DNA of 64,000 bases, from NCBI GenBank assembly GCA_016707425.1, contig JADJHU010000008.1, positions 73,507-137,506 of the forward strand, read 5' to 3'. This document shows, piece by piece, positions 45,031-53,972 of this stretch (within the stretch, counting starts at the first letter, position 1; every line of letters starts with the position of its first letter). Source of the stretch: Gammaproteobacteria bacterium (GTDB lineage Bacteria; Pseudomonadota; Gammaproteobacteria; Steroidobacterales; Steroidobacteraceae). The position numbers were made by a program, and so were the translations under genes. Under the pieces are notes generated by a model that was given only the letters and a program-made list of their open reading frames with translations, did no database searches and was not told the DNA's origin.

Positions 45031-47640
45031 TCAATTGCCTGCCTGGGAGTCCGGACTTTCGTCGCCCGTGACGCCCTCGTCCCCGGCCTCCTCGTCGCCG
45101 AGACTCTCGATGCGCTCCACACCCATGAGCCGCTCTCCCTCGGCCAGTCTCATCAGCCGCACGCCCTGGGTGTTGCGGCCGACCACCGAGATTTCCCGCA
45201 CGGGCGTACGCACCAGCGTACCCGTGGAGCTGACAAGCATGAGCTCCTGCTCCGGCGTCACCTGCAGTGCCGCAACCATCGCGCCATTGCGCTCCGAAGT
45301 CTGGAGCGCGATGACCCCCTGGCCTCCGCGGCCATGCCGGGGGAATTCCTCGAGCGGGGTGAGTTTGCCGTAGCCATTCTCGGACGCCGTGAGGATGCAG
45401 CCCTCCTTCACCACGATGAGCGCGATCACCTGCGGCTCGCAATCCTCGCCATCACCGAGCTTCACGCCGCGCACGCCTGCGGCCTCCCGGCCCATGGGGC
45501 GCACTTCCTCCTCCGCGAAACGAACCGCCTTGCCACCGCTCGTACAGAGGATGATCTCACGCTGTCCGTCAGTGAGCGCGCAGCCGACCAGCCGGTCGTC
45601 TTCACGGAGATCGACCGCGATGATCCCGCTGGCGCGCGGGCGCGAAAAGGCGGTGAGCGGCGTTTTCTTCACCGTGCCGCGGCTGGTCGCCATGAACACG
45701 AAGTGCTCCTCGTCGAACTGCTTGATCGGCAGCACCGCGTTGATCTTCTCGCCCGCCTCGAGCGGGAGGAGATTCACCATGGGCCTGCCGCGTGCCCCAC
45801 GCCCCGCCTGCGGCAGCTCATAGACCTTCAGCCAGTAGAGTTTGCCCCGGTTCGAGAAGCACAGCAGCGTGTCGTGGGTGTGTGCGACGAAGAGTTTCTC
45901 GACGAAATCTTCGTCCTTCACGCCAGTGGCCGTCCTGCCACGCCCGCCGCGCCGCTGCGTCTGGTACTCGGCCACGGGCTGCGACTTGGCGTAGCCCGCG
46001 TGCGAGAGGGTCACGACCACGTCCTGCGGTTCGATCAGGTCCTCGGTGGTGAGGTCGAAATGATCGCGATTGATCTCGGTGCGTCGCGCATCACCGTAGG
46101 TCTCCCGCACCTCGGCGAGCTCGGCGCGCACGACCTGCGTAAGCCGCTCGGGGCGCGCCAGGATGTCGAGGAAATCCACGATCTGCACGAGCAGCTCCCG
46201 ATACTCGGCGATGATCCGGTCCTGCTGGAGTCCCGTGAGCCTGTGCAGGCGCATGTCAAGGATCGCCTGTGCCTGCGCATCGGAGAGGCGATAGCCGGCG
46301 TCGGTCAGCCCGGATTCCCCGCCGATCGCCCGCGGGCGCGTAGAAACCGCACCGGCGCGCGCCAGCAGCTCCGGCACGATGCCTGCCGGCCAGACACGGG
46401 CGAGCAGCCGCGTGCGCGCCTCCGGCGGAGAGGGCGAGGCCTTGATGAGGGCAATGACTTCGTCGATGTTGGCAAGCGCGACCGCCAGTCCCTCGAGGAG
46501 GTGTGCGCGCTCGCGTGCCCGTGCGAGATCGTGGATCGTGCGGCGCGTCACCACCTCGCGTCGGTGGCGCAGGAAGGCCTCCAGCATCTCCCGCAGGGAG
46601 AGGAGCTTCGGCTGTCCGTCGACCAGCGCCACCATGTTCATGCCGAACACCGTTTCCATCGGCGTCTGCGCGAACAGGTTGTTCAGCACGACATCGGCGT
46701 TCTCTCCGCGACGGAGCTCGATCACGATGCGCATGCCGTCCTTGTCGGACTCATCGCGCAGCCCGTCGCCGGCGATGCCCTCGAGCTGCTTGTCCCGCAC
46801 CAGGTCGGCAATGCGCTCGATCAGGCGCGCCTTGTTCACCTGGTAGGGCAGCTCCGTGACGATGATCGCCTGGCGCTCGCCCCGCCCGACATCCTCGAAG
46901 TGCGCGCGTGCCCGCATCGAGAGGCGTCCGCGGCCCGTTCGATAGGCCGTGGCGATCTCCTGGGCACCGTTGATGATCCCGGCGGTGGGGAAATCCGGCC
47001 CGGGCACGTGCTGCATGAGCCCGTGCAGCGTGATGTCCGGATCGTCCAGCAGGGCCATGCAGGCGTCGACGACCTCGGCAAGATTGTGCGGCGGGATATT
47101 GGTGGCCATTCCCACGGCAATGCCGGCCGAGCCGTTGACCAGCAGGTTCGGGATGCGCGTCGGCAGCACCGAGGGCTCGGTTTCCGACTCGTCGTAGTTG
47201 GGTACGAAATCGACGGTTTCGCGCTCGATATCGGCCAGCAGCTCGTGCGCGATACGTGCCATGCGCACTTCCGTGTAGCGCATGGCCGCTGGCATGTCGC
47301 CATCCACAGAGCCGAAATTACCCTGTCCGTCCACCAGCATGTAGCGCATGGAGAAGGGCTGCGCCATGCGTACGATCGTGTCGTAGACGGCCGTATCGCC
47401 GTGCGGGTGGTACTTGCCGATCACGTCGCCGACGACGCGCGCCGACTTCTTGTATGGCTTGTTCCAGTCGTTGCCGAGTTCACGCATCGCATAGAGCACC
47501 CGGCGATGCACCGGCTTCAGCCCGTCGCGCACGTCGGGCAGCGCCCGCCCCACGATGACGCTCATGGCATAGTCGAGATACGACTGCCGCATCTCGTCCT
47601 CGAGATTGACGGGCAGGACTTCGCGGGCGATTTCGCTCAT
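45031..47640 (-). CDS. gyrA: DNA gyrase subunit A
   Basis: 869 residues from ATG 47640. '[20 protein letters not shown]', '[20 protein letters not shown]' (quinolone-resistance region, Thr at the E. coli Ser83 position and Asp87 kept) and '[18 protein letters not shown]' with the DNA-linking tyrosine define the breakage-reunion domain. The C-terminal beta-pinwheel carries the GyrA box '[12 protein letters not shown]'. The acidic tail '[14 protein letters not shown]' is normal. It forms gyrase with GyrB, which is not in the window. It opens the gyrA-serC-serA-pheA run; 43 bases separate it from serC. Confidence 0.97.
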   Translation of the reverse strand: MSEIAREVLPVNLEDEMRQSYLDYAMSVIVGRALPDVRDGLKPVHRRVLYAMRELGNDWNKPYKKSARVVGDVIGKYHPHGDTAVYDTIVRMAQPFSMRYMLVDGQGNFGSVDGDMPAAMRYTEVRMARIAHELLADIERETVDFVPNYDESETEPSVLPTRIPNLLVNGSAGIAVGMATNIPPHNLAEVVDACMALLDDPDITLHGLMQHVPGPDFPTAGIINGAQEIATAYRTGRGRLSMRARAHFEDVGRGERQAIIVTELPYQVNKARLIERIADLVRDKQLEGIAGDGLRDESDKDGMRIVIELRRGENADVVLNNLFAQTPMETVFGMNMVALVDGQPKLLSLREMLEAFLRHRREVVTRRTIHDLARARERAHLLEGLAVALANIDEVIALIKASPSPPEARTRLLARVWPAGIVPELLARAGAVSTRPRAIGGESGLTDAGYRLSDAQAQAILDMRLHRLTGLQQDRIIAEYRELLVQIVDFLDILARPERLTQVVRAELAEVRETYGDARRTEINRDHFDLTTEDLIEPQDVVVTLSHAGYAKSQPVAEYQTQRRGGRGRTATGVKDEDFVEKLFVAHTHDTLLCFSNRGKLYWLKVYELPQAGRGARGRPMVNLLPLEAGEKINAVLPIKQFDEEHFVFMATSRGTVKKTPLTAFSRPRASGIIAVDLREDDRLVGCALTDGQREIILCTSGGKAVRFAEEEVRPMGREAAGVRGVKLGDGEDCEPQVIALIVVKEGCILTASENGYGKLTPLEEFPRHGRGGQGVIALQTSERNGAMVAALQVTPEQELMLVSSTGTLVRTPVREISVVGRNTQGVRLMRLAEGERLMGVERIESLGDEEAGDEGVTGDESPDSQAGN

Positions 47641-47684
47641 CGGCGTCGCTGTGGAAGGGGGCTTCACGCTCAGATTAAACGCAA

Positions 47685-47693
47685 ATTCTAGCA
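47685..47693 (-). promoter_or_regulatory. Candidate extended -10 promoter of gyrA
   Basis: On the minus strand the sequence reads TGC TAGAAT, an extended -10 element, about 45 bases before the gyrA ATG. It sits in an A/T-richer patch in otherwise GC-rich DNA. No good -35 box is visible at 17 bases. Position and composition are the only support. Confidence 0.35.
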
Positions 47694-47811
47694 CACTCGT
47701 CCGGCGGCTCCGGCCTGCCGGCGCCCCGTGCCGAACCCGCCGCACGCCGCGATGCAACGCCCCGGCTATACTCGCGGCCGCCTCACGCAGGCCACCCGCA
47801 GAACTCCCAGC

Positions 47812-49148
47812 ATGCAGCCCGTCGATCTCGTTCTCGAAGCCCGCTGGATCGTGCCGATCGAAGCGGCCGGACAGGTGCTCGAACGCCATGCGATCGTGGT
47901 CGATGCCGGACGCATCATCGACATCTCCCCGATCGAGACCGTTGCCGCAAAGTATCTGCCGGCCGAGCATCTGCAGCGGTCCGGGCATGCGCTGCTGCCC
48001 GGCTTCGTGAACGCCCACACCCACGCGGCAAGCTCGCTGCTCCGTGGCGTGCCTGCGGGGAACCTGCCGACGTCCCGCGGTCGTCCGCGGGGCCGGGCGC
48101 TCGACTGCGCCTGGCAGAATGCGGACTTCGTGCGTGAGGGCACGCGCCTAGCGGTGGCCGAGATGCTGCGAGCGGGGATCACGAGCTTCGCAGACATGTA
48201 CTGCTTTCCTGAGGAAGTGATCCGCGTCGCCGCGACCGCGCGCATCCGCGCGGTCGTCGGCCTGCCCGTGGCGGACACCCCGAGCGCCTGGGCGCAAACC
48301 GTCACCGGGTATCTCGACAAGGCGGAGGAACTCTGGGATGGTCATCGCTCCAGTTCCTGGACGCGGCTGTACTTCGCGCCACACGGACCATGGTCGATGG
48401 AGCGGGCAACGCTGGAACGCGTGCGCCGCGTGGCCGATCAGCTCGATGCGCCGATTGCGATGCACGTGAGCGGAACCCGGCACGACCTCGAACGAGCCCG
48501 CGCGCGACACGGCCGGCGTCCGCTCGCATTGCTGGCCGAGCTCGGGTTCCTGCGCCCCGGTTTCACCGCCATACACGTGGTCCAGCAGGATCCCGGTGAA
48601 CCGGGACTGCTGGCCCGTCACGGCGTGACAGTCGTGCAATGTCCACAATCCGGCCTGCGACTCGGCACGGGCATCGGCCCGGTCAGCGAGCTGCTCAGCG
48701 CGGGCGTCGACGTTGCCCTTGGCACCGATGGACCGGGAGACACCGGTGCGCTCGACATGCTCGCGGAGACGCGGATGGCTTCCCTGCTCGCCTCGCAGCA
48801 CGCCGAAGGCGGCACGCCACTCTCAGCCGCGGCGGCGCTGCGCCTCGCGACGCTCGCCGGCGCACGCGCGCTCGGACTCGACGATCTGGTGGGCTCGCTC
48901 GAACCCGGGAAGGCGGCCGACATGGTGTGCATCGACCTGTCGTCGCTGGCCTGCCAGCCCGTAGCCTCGCCGCTCGAGGCAATCGTCTTCGCGGCAACCC
49001 GCGAGGCCGTGAGCGATGTCTGGGTCGCCGGCCGTCCCGTGGTAACCGGCCATCGACTGCTGGGCTTCGACGAAGCCGAGCTTTTGCGGCGATGGCGCAG
49101 ACCGCCGCGGCCCGTGCGCGCGACATCGGCGGCGGCGGCGAAGCGTGA
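47812..49148 (+). pseudogene. TrzA/MtaD-type amidohydrolase homologue, apparent 3' frameshift
   Basis: From ATG 47812 the frame gives an amidohydrolase with metal ligands H69-x-H71, H218, H255 and D306 ('GTDG'), as in 5-methylthioadenosine/S-adenosylhomocysteine deaminases. After residue 424 the frame degrades into Arg-rich sequence and runs 190 bases into the next gene. One added base in the TTTT run at 49082-49085 restores 'AAMAQTAAARARDIGGGGEA', a normal family C-terminus of 445 residues, with TGA overlapping the gph start (GTGA). The Glu that follows the third ligand in MtaD (H-x-x-E) is Gly (G221), so deaminase activity is doubtful. It is divergent from gyrA. Confidence 0.75.
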
Positions 49149-49834
49149 GCACGCGCGACCGCGCTGCACGCGCCGTTCTCTTCGATCTCGACGGCACGCT
49201 GCTCGACACGGCACCCGACATGGGTGCCGCCCTGAATGCGCTGCGCATGGAGACCGGGCTGGAGCCGCTCGCACCCGCCACCATCCGCCCTCATGTGTCG
49301 CACGGCTCTGCCGCCCTCATCCAGCTCGCCTTCGGTGAGCGGCACGTGAGAGAGCTCGACGGGCTGCGCGCGCGCTTTCTTGATCTCTACCGTGCGCGGC
49401 TCGCCTGCGACACCCGCCTGTTCGCCGGCGGCGAGTGGACGCTGACGGAGCTCGAGCGTCGGGGTCTGCCCTGGGGCGTCGTCACCAACAAGCCCGGGTG
49501 GCTCGCGGAGCCGCTGCTCGAAGCGCTCGGTCTCGCACACCGCGCCGGCTGCGTCATCGCAGGAGACACACTCCCTGAGCGCAAGCCTCACCCGCGTCCC
49601 CTGCTGCTCGGGGCCGAACGCCTCGCGACGCATCCCTCCCACTGCGTCTACGTGGGCGACGCCGAGCGCGACATGGTTGCGGCGCGGGCGGCCGGCATGG
49701 TCGCGCTGGTGGCCGGTTTCGGCTACATCGGGGACTGGGAGGGCGCAGAGCGCTGGCCGCAGGATGGCTGGTTGCACACGCCCGAGGATCTCATCGCGTG
49801 GCTCGAGTCGGCGCCGCCATTGCCACCCGCATGA
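49145..49834 (+). CDS. gph: Phosphoglycolate phosphatase-like HAD hydrolase
   Basis: 229 residues. HAD motif I 'VLFDLDGTLLDTAPD' at 12-26, motif II 'WGVVTNKPG' near 110-118, and motifs III/IV 'ERKPHPRPLL' and 'CVYVGDAERDMVAARAAGM' near 145-181. It removes phosphate from 2-phosphoglycolate or similar sugars; in this operon position (after mtaD, before yciK) the gene is usually called gph. The start is GTG, overlapping the preceding stop; its end overlaps the next ATG. Confidence 0.9.
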   Translation: MSTRDRAARAVLFDLDGTLLDTAPDMGAALNALRMETGLEPLAPATIRPHVSHGSAALIQLAFGERHVRELDGLRARFLDLYRARLACDTRLFAGGEWTLTELERRGLPWGVVTNKPGWLAEPLLEALGLAHRAGCVIAGDTLPERKPHPRPLLLGAERLATHPSHCVYVGDAERDMVAARAAGMVALVAGFGYIGDWEGAERWPQDGWLHTPEDLIAWLESAPPLPPA

Positions 49835-50691
49835 ACGGACGACCCCACGACACACCAACCGGCCTGCCACCCGGATCGGTGCGCTGGTACGTGTGGCTCT
49901 ATGCGCCACCAGAGGCGCGCGCCTTCACCGCCGCACTTTTCGCGATCGAGCGGGAAATCACCGCCAGCGCCCGGCCAGGCCTCGACCATGGTGTCGCTCA
50001 TGCCCGGCTCGACTGGTGGCAGGGGGAATGCGAACGCATCGCAGCAGGCCGACCCGTCCACCCGCTGGCGCGCACGCTCGTGACCCCGCCGACGAGCGCG
50101 GGTCAGAGCCCCGACCTCAGTGGCCTGCTCGAGAACGCGCGCTGGGATCTCGCCAGCGCCGCATTCGAGACTCGCTCTGAACTGGATGCCTACTGCCAGC
50201 GCTGGGCGAACAGCATCGCACTCGCACTCGCACCGCCGACCGCAGGACCGGGTGCGGCAGCCTTCCCTTGCAGGCGTGGCGCCGCCCTGCGCGAGACCGA
50301 GCTGCTCGTGCACCTCGCATCCGAGGCACGCCTCGGGCGGTTGCGCCTGCCGCTCGACGAACTCGAGCGCCTGCAGGTCGACCCCCAGTCGGCCGCCCAC
50401 CCACCGTGGCCCACGCCTCTGACGGCACTGCTACATCAACGCTACGAAGCGCTCCATGGCATCCTTGCCAACCGGGATCCGCTACGCGATCACGCGCAGC
50501 CGCGCCCCGCTCTGCGAACCATGGAAGTCTGGTGCAGCCTCACTGCCCGACTGGCGGCCCGTGCACTTCAGGCACTTCCCGAACCGGCACCCGAACGCGC
50601 CCGCGACCGCTTTACCGACGCTCTGGTCGCCTGGCGCGCCGCGCGGCGCATGCCGCTGATCGACAGTGAACGACGAGGACCGCCATCTTGA
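49831..50691 (+). CDS. Squalene/phytoene synthase superfamily protein, probably non-catalytic
   Basis: 286 residues of all-helical sequence with 'AHARLDWWQGECERIAAGRP' near 51-70, the pattern at the first helix pair of squalene/phytoene synthase-like proteins. The paired Asp-rich motifs (D-x3-D) that bind prenyl diphosphates are absent: only one Asp is kept in the first, and no 'D..ED' is found near the second. In this it resembles the NDUFAF6-type members thought to act in protein assembly. The ATG overlaps the gph stop by 4 bases and its own stop overlaps the TTG of yciK, so it is a coupled operon member. Confidence 0.65.
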   Translation: MNGRPHDTPTGLPPGSVRWYVWLYAPPEARAFTAALFAIEREITASARPGLDHGVAHARLDWWQGECERIAAGRPVHPLARTLVTPPTSAGQSPDLSGLLENARWDLASAAFETRSELDAYCQRWANSIALALAPPTAGPGAAAFPCRRGAALRETELLVHLASEARLGRLRLPLDELERLQVDPQSAAHPPWPTPLTALLHQRYEALHGILANRDPLRDHAQPRPALRTMEVWCSLTARLAARALQALPEPAPERARDRFTDALVAWRAARRMPLIDSERRGPPS

Positions 50692-51461
50692 ACGCCACAG
50701 ACTCCCATGCACTCGATCCACGCCGGCATGTCCCAGGGCCGGGCGAGCTTGCCGGGCGGGTGGTCGCGGTCACCGGCGCAGGCGATGGCATCGGTCGCGC
50801 GGTCGCGCGAGCCTGTGCGCTGCACGGCGCGACCGTGATCCTGATCGGGCGCACAGTGCGCAAGCTCGAGACCGTATGCCACGAGATCGAGACGACGGAC
50901 GCACCGCAACCCCTGATCGCACCCCTCGATCTCGAGACGGCTCTGGCCGGAGACTACGACCGGCTGGCCGATGCGGTCCTCGAGCGCTTCGGGCGCCTCG
51001 ATGGCCTGCTGCACAACGCCGGCATCCTGGGCACTCTGACGCCCATCGAGCACTACGACGTGCCGACATGGTGTCGAGTCCTGCACGTGAACGTCACGGC
51101 GGCCTTTGCGCTCACGCAGGTGCTCCTGCCTGCGATCCGGGCCTCCCAGGATGCATCGATCCTCTTCACGACGAGCGGCGTCGGGCGCCGCGGGCGCGCC
51201 TACTGGGGCGCCTATGCCGTCTCGAAATTCGCCATCGAAGGGCTGACCCAGGTGCTTGCTGCGGAGCTCGAGGCGGGCGGGCGCGTCCGCGTGAATGCCA
51301 TCAATCCGGGCCGGGCGCGCACGTGGATGCGCCGCCAGGCCTACCCTTCAGAGAATCTCGAGAGCCTGCCCCTGCCGGAAGCCCTCACCGCGCCCTACCT
51401 CTGCCTGCTGGGGCCGGCGAGCCGCGGCGTGACAGGCGCGAGCTTCGACTGCCAGTTGTAA
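50688..51461 (+). CDS. yciK: Short-chain dehydrogenase/reductase, YciK-type
   Basis: 257 residues. Rossmann 'VVAVTGAGDGIGRAVARACA' near 26-45, 'LLHNAGILGTLTPIEHYD' near 107-124 and the catalytic pair in 'WGAYAVSKFAIEGLTQVLAA' near 174-193. It matches E. coli YciK, an oxidoreductase of unknown natural substrate. The start is TTG at 50688, overlapping the preceding TGA; GAGGA eight bases upstream supports it and no closer ATG is in frame. Its last 77 bases overlap the C-terminal tail of the convergent rluB. Confidence 0.88.
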   Translation: MNATDSHALDPRRHVPGPGELAGRVVAVTGAGDGIGRAVARACALHGATVILIGRTVRKLETVCHEIETTDAPQPLIAPLDLETALAGDYDRLADAVLERFGRLDGLLHNAGILGTLTPIEHYDVPTWCRVLHVNVTAAFALTQVLLPAIRASQDASILFTTSGVGRRGRAYWGAYAVSKFAIEGLTQVLAAELEAGGRVRVNAINPGRARTWMRRQAYPSENLESLPLPEALTAPYLCLLGPASRGVTGASFDCQL

Positions 51462-52284
51462 CGGACGATCCCGCCCCACGCGCTGGCTGCTCTGCAGCCG
51501 GACCGGGTGCCACGCCCGACAGAAGCGCTGCAACCTCGGCTGGCAGCAGCTCGCGGAACTGGCCTCGGGGAAGGCTACGCTCCAGAACGAGACTTCCGAG
51601 ACGCGTACGCAGCACGCGGCTCACGAAGATCCCCTGGCGCTCGAAGAGCTGCCGCAGCTTCCGGCCGGTGGTGCCGCGTGCCTCGACGCTGTACCAGCGG
51701 TTCATGCCCTCTCCGCCTACGGGCTCGCAGCGCAGGATCTCCAGGCGCTCACCACTGTCGAGCTCTCCCTCGAGCAGCCGTGCGAGACGGCTCTCATCGA
51801 ACTCCCCCCGCACGCGCACGCTGAACGCGCTCGTGAGCGCACCCACCGCCCGCTGCAGCTGCGCCGCGAGCTCACCATCAGAGCTCAGCAGTTCGAGGCC
51901 GCCGTCACCGCGCGGCATCGGACTCACGGCGGTGAAACGCCGGCCGGCGCGCCGCGGCAGCCGCTCGGCAACGGACCCCCGCGGCACGCGGGGCCCGGTC
52001 GCCCGGTCTTCGGATGGCGGAAGGTCACCCTCCTGCCCATGGAGCGGATCGCCCGGGGATCGGTGACAGAGATAGACGGCCCGCCCGATGTGTCCGGGCC
52101 GGCGCAGCAGACGCCCGTCGAGCTGAATACGATCGCTCGCCCCCACACGCATGCCGAGCGTCGCCGGCGCGCCGTTTACCATCAGGCGCCCGGCGCGGAT
52201 CCATGATTCGATCTGGCGGCGCGAACCGAATCCCAGGCGCGCGAGCGATTTCTGCAGGCGCTCAGGCGGTAACAGGCCCGACAT
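51385..52284 (-). CDS. rluB: RluB-family protein, catalytic Asp apparently replaced
   Basis: 299 residues. The S4 RNA-binding domain ('LQKSLARLGFGSRRQIESWI') and the RluB-like C-terminal core ('MNRWYSVEARGTTGRKLRQL', 'QGIFVSRVLRTRLGSL', 'RGQFRELLPAEVAALL') are clear. The usual 'GRLDxxTSGLLL' loop with the catalytic aspartate reads 'SPMPRGDGGLELLSSDGELA', placing P124 at the Asp position and an Asp three residues later. Preceding segments are also divergent. This may be an inactive rRNA-binding homologue or a lineage-wide variant. A low-complexity tail overlaps yciK. It follows scpB with a 14-base gap. Confidence 0.85.
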   Translation of the reverse strand: MSGLLPPERLQKSLARLGFGSRRQIESWIRAGRLMVNGAPATLGMRVGASDRIQLDGRLLRRPGHIGRAVYLCHRSPGDPLHGQEGDLPPSEDRATGPRVPRGSVAERLPRRAGRRFTAVSPMPRGDGGLELLSSDGELAAQLQRAVGALTSAFSVRVRGEFDESRLARLLEGELDSGERLEILRCEPVGGEGMNRWYSVEARGTTGRKLRQLFERQGIFVSRVLRTRLGSLVLERSLPRGQFRELLPAEVAALLSGVAPGPAAEQPARGAGSSVTTGSRSSRLSRRGSPAPAGRGRAR

Positions 52285-52298
52285 GAGTGCGGCGCGCC

Positions 52299-53030
52299 TC
52301 AGTCGTCGGCGGCCCGCGCGGCCACGAGACTCGCGGCCGCATCGGGACCGGTCTGGGCTTCCTCGTCCTCGGCGCTCTCGTCCTCGCTCATGGTTTCGCC
52401 CCCCGCGGCTCCGTCCGGGGCGACATCCACCGGGACTTCGGGCAGCGGTGCCGATGACAGCGCCTCTCCCTCGGCCGGAAGGCTCAGTTGCGGATCGATG
52501 TCCGTCATCATTCGCAGTTCGGCGAGGGGCGGCAGCTCATCGAGGGTCCGCAGTCCGAAGTAGTCCAGGAATTCGCGTGTGGTGCCGAGGAGTTCCGGGT
52601 GACCCGGCACGTCGCGGTGGCCCACGACACGCACCCAGCCTCGTTCGAGCAGCGTGCGCAGGATGTTCGGATTCACCGCCACGCCACGCACGGCCTCGAT
52701 CTCGGCACGCGTGATCGGCTGGCGGTATGCAATCAATGCCAGCGTCTCGAGCAATGCGCGTGAATAGCGCTGCGGGCGCTCGGACCAGAGGCGCGAGACT
52801 TCGCCTGCGTACTCACGGCGGATCTGCACGCGCCAGCCGCTCGCCGTCTCCTTGAGCTCGAGCCCACGATCCTGGTATTCCGTGGCCAGGGCCGCCAGCA
52901 CACCATGGATCTCCGCCAGTTCAGGACGATCGTGCGGCACGAAGAGCTCCAGGAGCTCCCCCACGGCGACGGGTCTCCCCGCCGCAAGCATCGCCGCCTC
53001 GATGACGTTGCGCACGAAACGATCGCTCAT
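52299..53030 (-). CDS. scpB: Segregation and condensation protein B
   Basis: 243 residues. Two winged-helix domains ('FVRNVIEAAMLAAGRPVAVG' and 'ALLETLALIAYRQPITRAEI') with 'VNPNILRTLLERGWVRVVGH' and 'LLGTTREFLDYFGL' define ScpB, followed by an acidic tail. It is the kleisin-interacting dimer of the SMC-ScpAB condensin; smc lies near the right window edge. The ATG overlaps the scpA stop by 4 bases (ATGA). Confidence 0.95.
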   Translation of the reverse strand: MSDRFVRNVIEAAMLAAGRPVAVGELLELFVPHDRPELAEIHGVLAALATEYQDRGLELKETASGWRVQIRREYAGEVSRLWSERPQRYSRALLETLALIAYRQPITRAEIEAVRGVAVNPNILRTLLERGWVRVVGHRDVPGHPELLGTTREFLDYFGLRTLDELPPLAELRMMTDIDPQLSLPAEGEALSSAPLPEVPVDVAPDGAAGGETMSEDESAEDEEAQTGPDAAASLVAARAADD

Positions 53031-53965
53031 GGCTCTGCCTCGGTCTCAGTCGCACCATCCGCGGGCGACGGAACTTCCCGATCGCCGTCCGCAACGAGCC
53101 GCAGACCGCGATGCGGTGCGGCCGCACGCACGTGGAGCGGCGCGTAGGCCTCAGTCTGCACGATCTCCAGCAACCCCTCGCGCACCAGCTCCAGTATGGC
53201 GACGAAGGTCACCGTCACACCCATGCGCCCCTCCTCCGGGCGGAACAGGCGCGTGAACTCCAGGAAGCTCGTACGCCCGAGGGCGGCCAGGATCGTCGTC
53301 ATCCTCTCGCGCACCGACAGGCGTTCACGCTGCACCTGATGATGCGCGAACATCTCGGCGCGCGTCACCACTTCCCTGAACGCGGACAGCATCTCCTGCA
53401 GCGTGACCTGCGGCGGCAGACGCACCACGCGGCGCTCCGTGAGCTCGGCGCCCGCAGCGAACACATCGCGCTCGAGCCGCTCCAGCCGATCCACGCTCTC
53501 TGCCGCCTGCTTGAAGCGCTCGTATTCCTGCAGGCGGCGCACGAGCTCCGCCCGCGGATCCTCCTCGCTCGCGGCAGACACCTCCTGCGAGCGCGGCAGG
53601 AGCATGCGCGACTTGATCTCCGCCAGCGTGGCAGCCATCACCAGGTACTCGCCGGCGAGCTCCAGCTGCAGGTCCTGCATCACCTCGATGTAGCGCATGT
53701 ACTGGCGCGTGATATTGGCGATCGGGATGTCGAGGATGTCGAGGTTCTGGCGGCGGATCAGATACAGGAGCAGATCGAGCGGTCCCTCGAAGGCCTCGAG
53801 GATGACCTCGAGCGCCTGTGGCGGTATGTACAGGTCCCGTGGCAGCTGCGTGACGGGCTCACCGTGCACGATCGCGAAGGGCATCTCCACCTGCCGCGAC
53901 GCCTGCTCACTACCCTCCTCTGCCGCATCGCGACGGGATGCCACCACCTTGAGATCGGGCTTCAC
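53027..53965 (-). CDS. scpA: Segregation and condensation protein A (kleisin)
   Basis: 312 residues. 'LEAFEGPLDLLLYLIRRQNL' and 'DIPIANITRQYMRYIEVMQD' near 55-95, 'GEYLVMAATLAEIKSRMLLP' near 105-124 and a C-terminal winged helix ('GRTSFLEFTRLFRPEEGRMG') define ScpA. It links the heads of the SMC dimer. A 50-residue charged N-terminal leader precedes the core. The start is GTG at 53965; 7 bases separate it from the trpS stop. Confidence 0.95.
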   Translation of the reverse strand: MKPDLKVVASRRDAAEEGSEQASRQVEMPFAIVHGEPVTQLPRDLYIPPQALEVILEAFEGPLDLLLYLIRRQNLDILDIPIANITRQYMRYIEVMQDLQLELAGEYLVMAATLAEIKSRMLLPRSQEVSAASEEDPRAELVRRLQEYERFKQAAESVDRLERLERDVFAAGAELTERRVVRLPPQVTLQEMLSAFREVVTRAEMFAHHQVQRERLSVRERMTTILAALGRTSFLEFTRLFRPEEGRMGVTVTFVAILELVREGLLEIVQTEAYAPLHVRAAAPHRGLRLVADGDREVPSPADGATETEAEP

Positions 53966-53972
53966 GGGTCCG

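Noticed and set aside
44803..47691. 962-residue open frame antisense to gyrA
   Set aside because: It is a shadow of gyrA codon bias with no recognisable domain or ribosome site.
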